Below, one piece after another: positions 7,975 to 21,015 of a DNA stretch of 41,487 nt (positions are counted from its first letter, which is position 1; each line of letters opens with the position of its first letter). The DNA is from Bacteroidales bacterium (GTDB lineage: Bacteria; Bacteroidota; Bacteroidia; Bacteroidales; Tenuifilaceae), in NCBI GenBank assembly GCA_016931855.1, contig JAFGDZ010000022.1, forward strand, positions 1 through 41,487, in the 5' to 3' direction. Position numbers and translations under genes: made by a program. A model generated the notes under the pieces. The model searched no databases. It was not told the origin of the DNA and worked only from the letters and a program-made list of their open reading frames with translations.

Positions 7975-8652
7975 TTAGCTCATTATAGGGCTTATGGCCT
8001 GATATTGATTTACCAGATCGGTGTAAGCTTCTTGCAAATCGTCGGTTAGCAACGATTGTCTGTAGGCAATTCCCTCTGGAACATAAAACGGCTTAACCGA
8101 GAAGTTCCAAATAATGCGAATACCAGAATCAATCATGTGTTGAGCCACAGCTTCTACCTGCTCCGAGGGGGTTGCGATAATTCCCATTACAACATGCATA
8201 CGCTGCACCATTGAGCCAAATCTATCCATCTCAATTACCTTTACCCCCAAAAGCTCGTTATTTATGAGCGTTGGCTTAACATCAAATGCTGCAACTAGCT
8301 TTATTCCGCACTTAAGAAACAACTGATTGGTTATTATGGCATTAGCCAAGCGTCCGCAACCAACAATACAAGCTTCATCAACCCTAAAAAATCCTAGCAC
8401 CTCTTCTAGGTGATGAATTAGGGGGTTAACATCAAATATTGCCCTTACGCCATCGCCTGCACCGGCTTGCTGTAAATCAGAGAAAACGGCTGATGCATCA
8501 ACGCCCTGCTGTTCGGCGATAGATTCAATAGAAACCATCGTTTTCCCCTTTAAGGAGAAAATACGCAGGCCAATTAAATACCTACGTAATCGTTGTAGCG
8601 CGTCGGCATCGAACGTTGCTACATCAGCTAGTTTTATTGTTCTCTCTTCCAT
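7975..8652 (-). CDS. rex: Rex-like redox-sensing transcriptional repressor
   Basis: Rex proteins repress fermentation and hydrogenase genes when NAD+ is high and release DNA when NADH binds. This 225-residue protein has the expected N-terminal winged helix (about 12-85) and a C-terminal Rossmann fold with VGCGRLANAI near 97-106. The usual Rex motif is GxGxxG; here the third Gly is Ala103, and the surrounding residues (CGRLAN) differ from the common VGNLG. Cofactor preference may therefore be altered. It is the first gene of the hydrogenase operon, 40 bases before the [2Fe-2S] gene. A Rex-like operator lies about 340 bases upstream of its start, so autorepression together with the hydrogenases is likely. 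Confidence 0.85.
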   Translation of the reverse strand: MEERTIKLADVATFDADALQRLRRYLIGLRIFSLKGKTMVSIESIAEQQGVDASAVFSDLQQAGAGDGVRAIFDVNPLIHHLEEVLGFFRVDEACIVGCGRLANAIITNQLFLKCGIKLVAAFDVKPTLINNELLGVKVIEMDRFGSMVQRMHVVMGIIATPSEQVEAVAQHMIDSGIRIIWNFSVKPFYVPEGIAYRQSLLTDDLQEAYTDLVNQYQAISPIMS

Positions 8653-8830
8653 GGTTGTTGTTTTTCTTTATTCAGCTTGGAATACCAGTGTGCCCTGCGC
8701 TTGAGACCCAAAACCAACCCAAAACAGCAACAGTTGCACACTGGACACCCAAACTATTGGCCTACTGGCCATATTCTGTAAAAAACTAATCTTATGCTTG
8801 GGTAGTTTTTTCTTAAAGCGTCTCCCTAGT

Positions 8831-8860
8831 GAAGGGCAGTCAGAGCAGTGACTGCCCTTC
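8831..8860. promoter_or_regulatory. Perfect hairpin in the rex-hydrogenase leader
   Basis: GAAGGGCAGTCA (8831-8842) and TGACTGCCCTTC (8849-8860) form a 12-bp perfect stem with a six-base loop. There is no T-run after it on either strand, so it is not a standard terminator. It would lie roughly 150-190 bases into the leader if transcription starts at the -24/-12-like element. Confidence 0.75.
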
Positions 8861-8994
8861 GAGAGAAAAGCACGACTATAACCTTAATGTTCAGTCCCTT
8901 ATATGAGGAGCAAAACTATTATACTAAAGTCTGCCATGCGCTTTAACTAATCCTAAAAACCTAGACCCTTGTTACAGCCGTTACCCACAACCTC

Positions 8995-9012
8995 TTGTTA
9001 GTAGATTAACGG
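8995..9012. promoter_or_regulatory. Candidate Rex operator
   Basis: TTGTTAG-TAGA-TTAACGG matches the Rex consensus TTGTTAA-N4-TTAACAA at 11 of 14 defined bases. Its distance from the -24/-12-like element places it over the predicted transcription start, a normal place for a repressor site, and the operon's first gene is rex. Confidence 0.55.
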
Positions 9013-9026
9013 TATGCAAGGTCATT

Positions 9027-9042
9027 TCCAACCAACGTGCCA
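9027..9042 (-). promoter_or_regulatory. Candidate sigma-54 (-24/-12) promoter of the rex-hydrogenase operon
   Basis: The minus strand reads TGGCACG-TTGG-TTGGA. The -24 half is a perfect match to TGGCACG and the spacing is right; the -12 half has one mismatch (TTGGA for TTGCA), at a position that is usually conserved. A sigma-54 activator gene lies immediately upstream. Confidence 0.5.
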
Positions 9043-9108
9043 ATAATCATAAACACATAACATACTGCATATTAGCATACAATACACAAAGTGCAACGGC
9101 ATGTATCC

Positions 9109-9158
9109 TGTACTTAATTAGTACAAACAAATCTTATTGCGTGTACTAATTAAGGACA
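9109..9158. promoter_or_regulatory. Inverted repeat positioned as activator-binding enhancer
   Basis: CTTAATTAGTAC (9113-9124) is the exact reverse complement of GTACTAATTAAG (9143-9154); with one mismatch the match extends to 16 bases per arm. The arm centres are 30 bp apart, about three DNA turns. The site is about 70-115 bp upstream of the -24 element, as is typical for sites bound by sigma-54 activators. Confidence 0.6.
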
Positions 9159-9230
9159 CTGTTCCTTTTCCTAACACTATAAAAGATGTGGGGTATGCCA
9201 ATTGTAGTACAGGGCAACAAGCCGAGGGGT

Positions 9231-9260
9231 AAAAACAAAAAAGCAGGCCATAAACCTGCT
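9231..9260 (-). terminator. Terminator of the sigma-54 activator gene
   Basis: On the minus strand AGCAGG-(seven-base loop)-CCTGCT is followed by a T-rich run (TTTTTTG then TTTTT). It starts about 25 bases past the stop codon of the activator gene, so activator and rex are probably separate transcription units. Confidence 0.82.
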
Positions 9261-9284
9261 CGTTTTAAAACACATTAACATTGG

Positions 9285-11213
9285 CTACCTATCGATACCG
9301 TAGTTTTTGCACTTCTGGTAAAGCGTGTTACGGCTAATTTTGAGAATTTTTGCAGCCTTACTCATGTTGCCTGCGCACAAATCAATAGTTTTTATAAGGG
9401 CTTCCTTCTCTACTTCCTCAAGTGATTTAAGCCTATACCCAGCAATGCTAGACTCCGCCTCCGTAGCCGATGGGTCGCTGTACAGGTATTTTAGCCTAAA
9501 CTCCTTTTCGTCCTTAACATCAAGCAATATCTCGCCATTAAGGTTAACTGTTTTCTCTATAAAGTTTTCCAGCTCCCTAACATTGCCTGGCCATTCGTAT
9601 CGTAGCAGCATTTGAAAAACATCGCGCTCAATAATGGGGACATCTTTGCGCAGCTTTATTGCTTTTGAGTTAAGGAAGAACTTTATTAGGATGGGGATAT
9701 CCTCCCGTCGCTCGCGCAGCGGAGGTATTCTTAATGGGATAACGCTAAGACGGTAGTATAAATCCAAGCGGAACCGGTTCTTCTCAACCTCCTCTTTTAG
9801 GTCTTTATTGGTGGCAGCAATAATGCGTACATCAACAGGTATTGGCTTGCTCCCTCCCACGCGGGTAATCATTCCCTCTTGAATAGCCCTAAGTAACCGC
9901 ACCTGCATGTCAATGGGCATCTCCCCAACCTCATCAAGAAAAAGGGTTCCCCCATTTGCCAGTTCAAACTTACCGGGGCGGCCTCCCTTGCGAGCACCGG
10001 TAAAGGCTCCCTCCTCGTAACCAAACAGTTCACTTTCTATAAGTGTCTCAGGTATTGCACCGCAGTTAACCGCAACAAAGCCAGAGTCGCGGCGCGAGCT
10101 GTGGTTATGAATTGCCTGTGCAAACACCTCTTTTCCTGTACCGCTCTCACCTGTAATAAGAATTGTGGATGGACTATCGGATACATGCTGCGCAAAATCA
10201 ATAATTCGGCGAATAGACTCACTTGCCCCTATAATATCATCAAAAGTATAGCGGGCGTTCATTCCCGTAAACTTATTTACTACGCTGTAAACCCGCTTCA
10301 TGTCGCGAAACGTAAGAACAACCCCCTCTAGCTCCCCATCGGGAAAGAGTATGGGCATAGCGTTCATAACGTAACGCCCCTCACCCGGAAACCCCACAAG
10401 GGAAACCTCTTCGTCAAGCAACCGCTCGAAGCGGCTAACTACGCGCCACACATCGCTCCATTTAGGGAGAAAGAGCGGAATGGGTTTCCCAACCAAATCG
10501 CGGCAAGTAACGCCAAACGACTTGCAAGCCGTACTGTTTACGCGCCCAATGGTGTTATCCTTATTTATGGTGATAATGGAGAACGACATGTTGTTTATTA
10601 CCGCATCAAGAAAGCTCGACGATGCTTGGAGCTCATCAAGCAGCTTATTGTTGCGCAGCTGATGCTCAATAGACCTTACTGCAGCAACCACCAAACCCAA
10701 CGTATGCGGATGCACTAAGGTACTTTTGCCGGTAAGGTTAATGGTTGCTAAAATATCGCCGTTAGCATCGTGAACAGGAGCTGCGGAACAGGTCCAGCGA
10801 TGGTATGCATTAATAAAATGCTCCTGAGCGGTAAGTTGGATTGGGCTATCCTCTGTAATAGCAAGAGCCATGGCGTTTGTACCAATGCTCTCCTCTGCCA
10901 TAAAGGCTCCGGGAATCATGTTTAGAACGGCTGCATCGCGAAGCGTCTCCTCATCGCCAAGAATTTGCAGCACGCACCCTTTGCCATCGGTAAGCATCAC
11001 TACAAACCCCGAGCCCGATAGCAGCGTGTATAAGCTTTGTAAAAATGGTAAGGCAACCGTTATAAGCTCCTTCTTGCTCTCAAGCAAGTTTGCCAGTTCG
11101 GCCTCCTGCAGTATCATTTTAGGAAAGAGCATATCGGGCTCAACCCCATAATCCTTACTGCGAGTATGCGACTGCCTAATTATGCTATCCCTTTGCTTCT
11201 GAAAACGAACCAT
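9285..11213 (-). CDS. Sigma-54-dependent transcriptional activator (GAF-PAS-AAA+-Fis), AcoR-like
   Basis: A bacterial enhancer-binding protein of 642 residues that should open sigma-54 promoters by ATP hydrolysis. Order: a GAF-like sensor domain (about 50-185), a PAS domain (about 200-310), the AAA+ domain (about 325-555) and a C-terminal Fis-type helix-turn-helix (about 600-642). Visible motifs are Walker A GESGTGKE (355-362), the sigma-54 contact loop GAFTGA (402-407) and Walker B GGTLFLDE (421-428). The layout matches AcoR-type regulators that respond to small ligands or redox state. There is no receiver domain, so it is not a response regulator of a two-component pair. It lies directly upstream of the rex-hydrogenase control region, its most likely target. 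The ligand cannot be predicted. Confidence 0.92.
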   Translation of the reverse strand: MVRFQKQRDSIIRQSHTRSKDYGVEPDMLFPKMILQEAELANLLESKKELITVALPFLQSLYTLLSGSGFVVMLTDGKGCVLQILGDEETLRDAAVLNMIPGAFMAEESIGTNAMALAITEDSPIQLTAQEHFINAYHRWTCSAAPVHDANGDILATINLTGKSTLVHPHTLGLVVAAVRSIEHQLRNNKLLDELQASSSFLDAVINNMSFSIITINKDNTIGRVNSTACKSFGVTCRDLVGKPIPLFLPKWSDVWRVVSRFERLLDEEVSLVGFPGEGRYVMNAMPILFPDGELEGVVLTFRDMKRVYSVVNKFTGMNARYTFDDIIGASESIRRIIDFAQHVSDSPSTILITGESGTGKEVFAQAIHNHSSRRDSGFVAVNCGAIPETLIESELFGYEEGAFTGARKGGRPGKFELANGGTLFLDEVGEMPIDMQVRLLRAIQEGMITRVGGSKPIPVDVRIIAATNKDLKEEVEKNRFRLDLYYRLSVIPLRIPPLRERREDIPILIKFFLNSKAIKLRKDVPIIERDVFQMLLRYEWPGNVRELENFIEKTVNLNGEILLDVKDEKEFRLKYLYSDPSATEAESSIAGYRLKSLEEVEKEALIKTIDLCAGNMSKAAKILKISRNTLYQKCKNYGIDR

Positions 11214-11270
11214 TCCTACTCCTTTATTCGATTGACAAACCTACAAAGGAATACGACAGGTTCAAAGAAT

Positions 11271-11299
11271 TGTTATACAAATAACAGATGTTATACAAA
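11271..11299. repeat. Direct repeat upstream of the activator gene
   Basis: TGTTATACAAA occurs at 11271-11281 and again at 11289-11299. Between and across them TAACA-GA-TGTTA forms a short palindrome. The pair lies 58-86 bases upstream of the activator start, downstream of the DUF3467 terminator, so it could carry the activator's promoter or a binding site. Confidence 0.6.
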
Positions 11300-11300
11300 A

Positions 11301-11328
11301 CAAAATAGGGTGCCTAATAGCACCCTAT
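11301..11328 (-). terminator. Terminator of the DUF3467 gene
   Basis: ATAGGGTGC (11305-11313) pairs perfectly with GCACCCTAT (11320-11328) around a six-base loop. The minus-strand tail is TTTTGTTTTG. It begins 5 bases past the DUF3467 stop codon. Confidence 0.88.
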
Positions 11329-11333
11329 CCTAT

Positions 11334-11648
11334 TTAAGCTTGTCCGGTTGGGCCGCCAAAATTCATTGGGAATGGAGGCAAACCTCCTCCATCGGCAACA
11401 TCAACAACCCCATGATTTGCCTCAAACTTGGCCAAGTTCTCCTGTAGCGCAAGCAGAAGGCGCTTAGCGTGGTCAGGGGTTAGTATAATGCGCGATTTTA
11501 CCTGAGCCTTAGGCATACCAGGCATAATACGCACAAAATCTACAATGAATTCCGATGATGAGTGGGTAATTATAGCGAGATTGGAATAGGTTCCCTGAGC
11601 AATCTCATCGCTAATTTCAATGTTAATAGGATTCTTTTTATCAGACAT
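11334..11648 (-). CDS. DUF3467 family protein
   Basis: A conserved small protein of unknown function, 104 residues. The ATG at 11648 (MSDKKNPINIEIS) is chosen over an upstream start because the extra 16 residues are unlike the family. The sequence has the DUF3467 core: ISDEIAQGTYSNLAIITHSSSEFIVDFVRIMPG, then a segment on handling of promoters-like RIILTPDHAKRLLLALQENLAKFE. The C-terminus is Gly/Pro-rich (GGGLPPFPMNFGGPTG). It follows rpoC in the same direction but has its own terminator and a possible promoter. Placement next to rpoBC hints at an expression-related role, but this is only an inference. Confidence 0.85.
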   Translation of the reverse strand: MSDKKNPINIEISDEIAQGTYSNLAIITHSSSEFIVDFVRIMPGMPKAQVKSRIILTPDHAKRLLLALQENLAKFEANHGVVDVADGGGLPPFPMNFGGPTGQA

Positions 11649-11668
11649 GTGATTATTCTTTTGAGATG

Positions 11669-11700
11669 CTAATGTAGTAAAATATGAGTGATGCAACCAA
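11669..11700 (-). promoter_or_regulatory. Possible promoter of the DUF3467 gene
   Basis: The minus strand reads TTG, 21 bases, then TACATTAG, one base off the Bacteroidota -7 box TAnnTTTG. It ends 20 bases before the ATG and lies after the rpoC terminator. Confidence 0.4.
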
Positions 11701-11743
11701 GCCTACTGCGCCTGTTTTTTTCGGATCACCCGCTAAATGGGCA

Positions 11744-11773
11744 TAAAAAAAGGGATGCTACTAGAGCATCCCT
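11744..11773 (-). terminator. Terminator of the rpoBC operon
   Basis: AGGGATGCT (11751-11759) pairs perfectly with AGCATCCCT (11765-11773) around a five-base loop, and seven Ts follow on the minus strand. It lies 25 bases past the rpoC stop codon. Confidence 0.92.
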
Positions 11774-11798
11774 CCTAAATATTATGTTTTAGCACTAG

Positions 11799-16064
<4,266 letters not shown>

Positions 16065-16100
16065 ATTCTGTAAGTTATATAAGTTAAGTTTTGCAAAGTA

Positions 16101-16124
16101 GGTCGGGGACTCTCCTCCCCGACC
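16101..16124. promoter_or_regulatory. Hairpin in the rpoB-rpoC gap
   Basis: GGTCGGGGA (16101-16109) and TCCCCGACC (16116-16124) form a 9-bp GC-rich stem with a six-base loop. No T-run follows on the minus strand, so it looks more like an RNA processing or stability element than a terminator. Confidence 0.6.
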
Positions 16125-16143
16125 AAGATGTAAGCAAAACGGT

Positions 16144-19100
16144 CTAGTCGAGATTTATGCTCAATCCCAGACCTCGGAGCTCGTGCAGAAGAACGTTTAG
16201 CGACTCCGGTATTCCGGCAGGTGGCATTGATTCTCCCTTAACAATAGCCTCGTAAGCCTTTGCTCTACCAACAACGTCATCGGACTTAATGGTGAGGATC
16301 TCCTGAAGGATGTGCGACGCACCAAATGCCTCAAGAGCCCAAACCTCCATCTCCCCGAAACGCTGACCCCCGAATTGGGCTTTACCTCCAAGGGGCTGTT
16401 GTGTAATAAGCGAGTATGGTCCAATAGAACGGGCATGCATCTTATCGTCAACCATATGACCAAGCTTCAGCATGTAAATTACACCTACAGTAGCAGGCTG
16501 GTCAAAACGCTCACCGGTGCCACCATCGTGTAGATAGCTTCTTCCAAAGCGTGGAACGCCTGCCTGATCGGTATAATCGCTGATTTCGTCTAGTTCACCT
16601 CCATCAAAAATTGGAGTGGCAAACTTAACGCCTAACTTTAATCCAGCCCATCCTAGAACGGTTTCGTAAATCTGTCCAAGGTTCATACGAGAAGGTACAC
16701 CAAGTGGGTTTAGCACTATATCTACCGTTGTACCATCATCTAAGAATGGCATATCCTCGTCACGTACAATTTTGGCAACAATACCCTTGTTCCCGTGACG
16801 ACCCGCCATTTTATCACCTACTTTAATCTTACGCTTCTTAGCAATGTACACCTTTGCCAGCTGAATAATACCTGCTGGTAGCTCATCGCCAATGGTTACA
16901 TTAAACTTCTTGCGCTTGTATTCGGCGTCGTACTCCTTAAACTTAAGAACGTAGTTGTGAATAATCGCTCTAATGGTATCGTTCTTCTTCTTATCGGTAG
17001 TCCACTTGTTTGGATTTACGTTTAAGTAGTCGATATCCATCAGCATCTTCTGGGTAAACTTAACCCCACGGCCAACTAGCTCCTGGTTTAGGGTATCGTA
17101 AACGCCTTGAGATGTTTTTCCGTTAACTACAAGGAATAATTTATCGATAAGGCGGTTCTTAAGCTCGCTAACATGGGTGTTAAACTCATCGTCGATTCTG
17201 GCTAATAGAGTCTTCTCGTTGCTCTTACCCTTCTTAGGGTCTTTAACTGAACGAGAGAACAGCGCCTTGTCGATAACAACACCACGTAGCGATGGAGATG
17301 CTTTAAGTGACGCATCTTTTACATCACCTGCCTTATCTCCAAAGATTGCACGTAGAAGTTTTTCCTCTGGTGTTGGATCCGATTCCCCCTTAGGAGTAAT
17401 CTTACCAATTAGAATATCACCAGGAACAACTTCTGCACCAATACGAATCATACCGTTCTCGTCGAGGTTTTTGGTAGCCTCTTCGCTAACGTTTGGAATG
17501 TCGGCCGTAAGCTCCTCCATTCCGCGCTTGGTGTCGCGAACCTCAAGTATATACTCATCAATGTGAAGAGAAGTAAAGATATCTTCCCTTACCACACGTT
17601 CACTAATAACAATAGCATCCTCAAAGTTATAACCCTTCCATGGCATGAACGCCACTTTTAGGTTACGCCCTAAGGCAAGCTCGCCATCAGCAGTTGCATA
17701 GCCCTGTGTTAAGATCTGGCCTTTAGTAATAACCTGACCCTTAACAACCATTGGCTTAATGTTGATACAGGTATTCTGGTTCGTTTTCTTAAACTTAGGC
17801 ATTACGTAACGCTTCACCTCTGGATCGAAGCTAACAAAACGTTCATCCTCTGTTTGGTTGTAGCGAACCACTATCTCGTTGGCATCAACATACTCAATAA
17901 CGCCATCCTCCTCGGCAACAACTTGAACGCGGCTATCCTTTACCACAGCCCCTTCAAGACCAGTTCCTACAACAGGAACTTCAGGGTTTAGCAGAGGAAC
18001 TGCCTGGCGCATCATGTTAGAGCCCATCAGCGCACGGTTGGCATCGTCGTGCTCAAGGAATGGGATAAGCGAAGCAGCAATAGAGGCAATCTGGTTTGGA
18101 GCAACGTCCATCAAATCCACGCTTTCCCTCTCTGAAAGGGGGAAATCACCTTCGTAACGAGCCTTAACCTTTGCATTAACAAAGTTGCCATCGTTATCAA
18201 GAGGCGCGTTTGCTTGGCCAATAATCTTTGCTTCTTCCTCCTCTGCGCTTAAGTATATAACCCCCTCACCTGTTAGGTCAACCTTTCCTGTGTCAACCTT
18301 TCGGTATGGAGTCTCAATAAAGCCCAGCTTGTTAATCTTTGCGTAAACGCAAAGAGATGATATAAGACCGATGTTTGGTCCTTCAGGAGTTTCAATAGGA
18401 CACAACCTACCATAGTGGGTGTAGTGTACGTCACGAACCTCGAAACCAGCACGCTCACGCGATAGACCTCCAGGCCCCAGTGCAGAAAGACGACGCTTGT
18501 GGGTCATCTCGGCAAGAGGGTTTGTTTGATCCATGAACTGCGATAGCTGGTTTGTACCAAAGAAGGAGTTAATTACCGATGAGAGAGTCTTAGAGTTAAT
18601 TAGATCAATCGGGGTAAATACCTCATTATCGCGAACGTTCATCCGCTCACGAATGGTACGAGCCATACGAGCTAAACCTACGCTAAACTGGGTAGCTAGC
18701 TGCTCCCCAACAGTACGAACGCGACGGTTGCTCAAGTGGTCGATATCATCAACATCTGCCTTTGAGTTAATAAGCTCAATCAGATACTTGATAATCTCGA
18801 TTATATCCTCTTTAGTTAGAACCTTTACATCGCTAGCAGTGGTAAGGTTTAACTTTTTGTTAATTCTATAGCGACCTACCTCTCCTAAATCGTAACGCTT
18901 ATCGGAGAAGAATAGCTTATCTATAACATCACGGGCAGTAGCCTCGTCAGGTGGCTCAGAGTTACGCAGCTGACGGTAGATGTGAACAACGGCTTCTTTT
19001 TCAGAGTTACAGGGATCCTTTTGAAGCGTATTATAGATAATGGCAAAATCAGAAATGCTTTGGCCTTCCTTGTGTAGTAGGATTGACTTGCTCCCAGAGT

Positions 19101-19959
19101 CTACAATTTCATCAACATGATCATTCTCCAGAATGGTTTCACGATCAAGGATAATCTCATTACGCTCAATAGAAACTACCTCTCCGGTATCCTCATCAAC
19201 AAAATCCTCAATCCAAGTCTTAAGAACGCGCGCAGCTAAGCGACGGCCCACATACTTTTTAAGGGTTGTTTTTGAAACCTTAATTTCATCCGCAAGGTCA
19301 AATATTTCAAGAATATCTTTATCGCCCTCGTAGCCAATAGCACGAAGTAGCGTAGTTACGGGTAACTTCTTCTTCCGATCAATGTATGCGTACATCACAT
19401 TGTTGATATCGGTAGCAAACTCAATCCAAGAGCCCTTAAATGGGATAATCCTTGCAGAGTAAAGCTTTGTACCATTAGCGTGTACGCTTTGCCCGAAGAA
19501 TACGCCCGGAGAGCGGTGAAGTTGAGATACAACAACCCTTTCAGCACCATTGATAACAAAGGTACCCCGAGGTGTCATATAGGGAATAGTCCCAAGGTAC
19601 ACGTCCTGCACTACGGTATCAAAATCCTCGTGCTCCGGATCGGTACAATATAATTTAAGCTTAGCCTTAAGCGGTACGCTAAAGGTTAAACCACGTTCAA
19701 GGCATTCCTCAATAGAGTAGCGTGGAGGGTCGATGTAGTAATCGAGGAATTCCAGAACGAAATTATTCCTAGTGTCTGTGATAGGAAAGTTTTCGCCAAA
19801 GACCTGATACAACCCTTCTCTCCTACGATCTTCGGGAGCTGTTCCTAGCTGGAAGAATTCGCGGAAAGATTTAAGTTGCACCTCCAGAAAATCCGGATAG
19901 TCAAACCGGGTTTTGGTTTTGGCAAAGTTAATTCTCTGACTTTTTGTATCTGGAGACAT
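16144..19959 (-). CDS. rpoB: DNA-directed RNA polymerase subunit beta
   Basis: The second-largest RNA polymerase subunit, 1271 residues, typical for Bacteroidota. The rifampicin-binding region is recognisable ([47 protein letters not shown]). The active-site segment [16 protein letters not shown] and the C-terminal [21 protein letters not shown] that meets beta' are intact. The rifampicin site has the drug-sensitive residues expected at the usual D, H and S positions ([12 protein letters not shown]). It lies 97 bases after rplL, with a possible attenuator in the gap, and 79 bases before rpoC. Confidence 0.98.
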   Translation of the reverse strand: MSPDTKSQRINFAKTKTRFDYPDFLEVQLKSFREFFQLGTAPEDRRREGLYQVFGENFPITDTRNNFVLEFLDYYIDPPRYSIEECLERGLTFSVPLKAKLKLYCTDPEHEDFDTVVQDVYLGTIPYMTPRGTFVINGAERVVVSQLHRSPGVFFGQSVHANGTKLYSARIIPFKGSWIEFATDINNVMYAYIDRKKKLPVTTLLRAIGYEGDKDILEIFDLADEIKVSKTTLKKYVGRRLAARVLKTWIEDFVDEDTGEVVSIERNEIILDRETILENDHVDEIVDSGSKSILLHKEGQSISDFAIIYNTLQKDPCNSEKEAVVHIYRQLRNSEPPDEATARDVIDKLFFSDKRYDLGEVGRYRINKKLNLTTASDVKVLTKEDIIEIIKYLIELINSKADVDDIDHLSNRRVRTVGEQLATQFSVGLARMARTIRERMNVRDNEVFTPIDLINSKTLSSVINSFFGTNQLSQFMDQTNPLAEMTHKRRLSALGPGGLSRERAGFEVRDVHYTHYGRLCPIETPEGPNIGLISSLCVYAKINKLGFIETPYRKVDTGKVDLTGEGVIYLSAEEEEAKIIGQANAPLDNDGNFVNAKVKARYEGDFPLSERESVDLMDVAPNQIASIAASLIPFLEHDDANRALMGSNMMRQAVPLLNPEVPVVGTGLEGAVVKDSRVQVVAEEDGVIEYVDANEIVVRYNQTEDERFVSFDPEVKRYVMPKFKKTNQNTCINIKPMVVKGQVITKGQILTQGYATADGELALGRNLKVAFMPWKGYNFEDAIVISERVVREDIFTSLHIDEYILEVRDTKRGMEELTADIPNVSEEATKNLDENGMIRIGAEVVPGDILIGKITPKGESDPTPEEKLLRAIFGDKAGDVKDASLKASPSLRGVVIDKALFSRSVKDPKKGKSNEKTLLARIDDEFNTHVSELKNRLIDKLFLVVNGKTSQGVYDTLNQELVGRGVKFTQKMLMDIDYLNVNPNKWTTDKKKNDTIRAIIHNYVLKFKEYDAEYKRKKFNVTIGDELPAGIIQLAKVYIAKKRKIKVGDKMAGRHGNKGIVAKIVRDEDMPFLDDGTTVDIVLNPLGVPSRMNLGQIYETVLGWAGLKLGVKFATPIFDGGELDEISDYTDQAGVPRFGRSYLHDGGTGERFDQPATVGVIYMLKLGHMVDDKMHARSIGPYSLITQQPLGGKAQFGGQRFGEMEVWALEAFGASHILQEILTIKSDDVVGRAKAYEAIVKGESMPPAGIPESLNVLLHELRGLGLSINLD

Positions 19960-19993
19960 TTTGATGGAATTAGTTGAACCAACAATAACAACA

Positions 19994-20028
19994 ATAAAAA
20001 GGCTTAGAATCTATAAAATAGATTCTAA
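19994..20028 (-). terminator. Possible attenuator between rplL and rpoB
   Basis: TTAGAATCTA (20004-20013) pairs perfectly with TAGATTCTAA (20019-20028); on the minus strand GCC and five Ts follow. It may be a partial terminator that lowers rpoBC expression relative to the ribosomal proteins, as known at the same junction in E. coli. Confidence 0.6.
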
Positions 20029-20056
20029 ACCTCTAAAACCTAATATCAGGCTAACG

Positions 20057-20431
20057 CTATTTAAGTTCAACTTCTGCTCCTGCCTCTTCGAGTTGTGCTT
20101 TAAGAGATTCAGCCTCTTCCTTAGAAGCGCCTTCCTTTACGGTTTTTGGAGCAGCGTCAACAAGCTCTTTTGCCTCTTTAAGGCCAAGACCTGTAAGCTC
20201 CTTAACAAGCTTAACTACCTGCAGTTTGGCTCCACCAGCCGACTTCAAAACAACATCGAACGAAGTCTTCTCAACTGCAGCGGCTTCACCACCAGCAGCT
20301 GGTCCAGCAACAGCAACAGCTGCAGCAGCAGGCTCAATACCATACTCATCCTTAAGGATTTGAGCAAGCTCGTTAACTTCCTTAACGGTTAGGTTAACCA
20401 ATTCTTCTGCAAATTTCCTAAGATCTGCCAT
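20057..20431 (-). CDS. rplL: 50S ribosomal protein L7/L12
   Basis: The acidic stalk protein, 124 residues, that recruits translation GTPases to the ribosome. The N-terminal dimerisation part (about 1-35), an Ala/Gly-rich hinge ([18 protein letters not shown], about 35-52) and the C-terminal domain with the factor-binding [15 protein letters not shown] segment are all present. It follows rplJ by 30 bases, keeping the L10-L12 order. Confidence 0.98.
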   Translation of the reverse strand: MADLRKFAEELVNLTVKEVNELAQILKDEYGIEPAAAAVAVAGPAAGGEAAAVEKTSFDVVLKSAGGAKLQVVKLVKELTGLGLKEAKELVDAAPKTVKEGASKEEAESLKAQLEEAGAEVELK

Positions 20432-20461
20432 TTTTACTTGAGGTTTAAAATTAATTCAAAA

Positions 20462-20989
20462 TTATTTGTCTTCACGTTCTGACAGGGTTTTAACAACACC
20501 TGCAAGGATATTACGGCCTGATTGTAAACCCGAAACAACATTTTTCGCTGGAGATTGAAGTAGAGCGATAACGTCAGCAATAAGCTCGTTCTTGCTCTTA
20601 AGCGCAACAAGTGCGTCTAGTTGATTCTCTCCTACGTATATTGATTCTTCTACAAACGCCGCCTTCAAAATAGGTTTTGGATGCTCCTTGCGGAACTCCT
20701 TGATAAGCTTAGCAGGAACATTCCCCGCCTCGGCAAACATTACCGAAGTTGATCCCTTAAGGATATCGAACATTGCTGAAAAATCAGATTTTCCGCTACG
20801 TTCGAGAGCCTTCTTGAGAAGGGTGTTCTTAACCACTACCATTTTTACCTGCTTATCAAAACACACCCTGCGTAACTTACTAGTTACTGCGGCGTTAAGT
20901 TCTGATGTGTCTGCTAGATAAAAGTGAGGATACTGGTTAATCTGCTCGATAAGCCTATCAATCACTTCATTTTTTTCTTCCCGTCTCAT
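20462..20989 (-). CDS. rplJ: 50S ribosomal protein L10
   Basis: The stalk base protein, 175 residues, that binds 23S rRNA and carries L7/L12 dimers. The N-terminal rRNA-binding domain (KNEVIDRLIEQINQYPHFYLADTSELNA) and the C-terminal helix that binds L12 (VVSGLQSGRNILAGVVKTLSERE) are visible. The gap to rplA is only 26 bases, too short for the long autoregulatory leader seen in E. coli. Confidence 0.97.
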   Translation of the reverse strand: MRREEKNEVIDRLIEQINQYPHFYLADTSELNAAVTSKLRRVCFDKQVKMVVVKNTLLKKALERSGKSDFSAMFDILKGSTSVMFAEAGNVPAKLIKEFRKEHPKPILKAAFVEESIYVGENQLDALVALKSKNELIADVIALLQSPAKNVVSGLQSGRNILAGVVKTLSEREDK

Positions 20990-21015
20990 AGTGCTAAAGG
21001 GTCTGATATGAGTTA

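Larger units (their letters stand above)
8653..9284. other. 632-base control region between activator gene and rex
   Basis: No gene is seen here. In transcription order the region holds the activator's terminator, a 12-bp inverted repeat with an 18-base gap, a -24/-12-like element, a Rex-like operator and a perfect 12-bp hairpin. I found no full Bacteroidota sigma-A-type promoter; TAGTTTTG at 8911-8918 has no -33 partner at the right distance. Confidence 0.7.

Noticed and set aside
8737-8755. A second -24/-12-like site nearer to rex (GG-N10-GC spacing on the minus strand)
   Set aside because: Only the GG and GC dinucleotides and a couple of other bases match; the TGGCACG element at 9036-9042 is far better.
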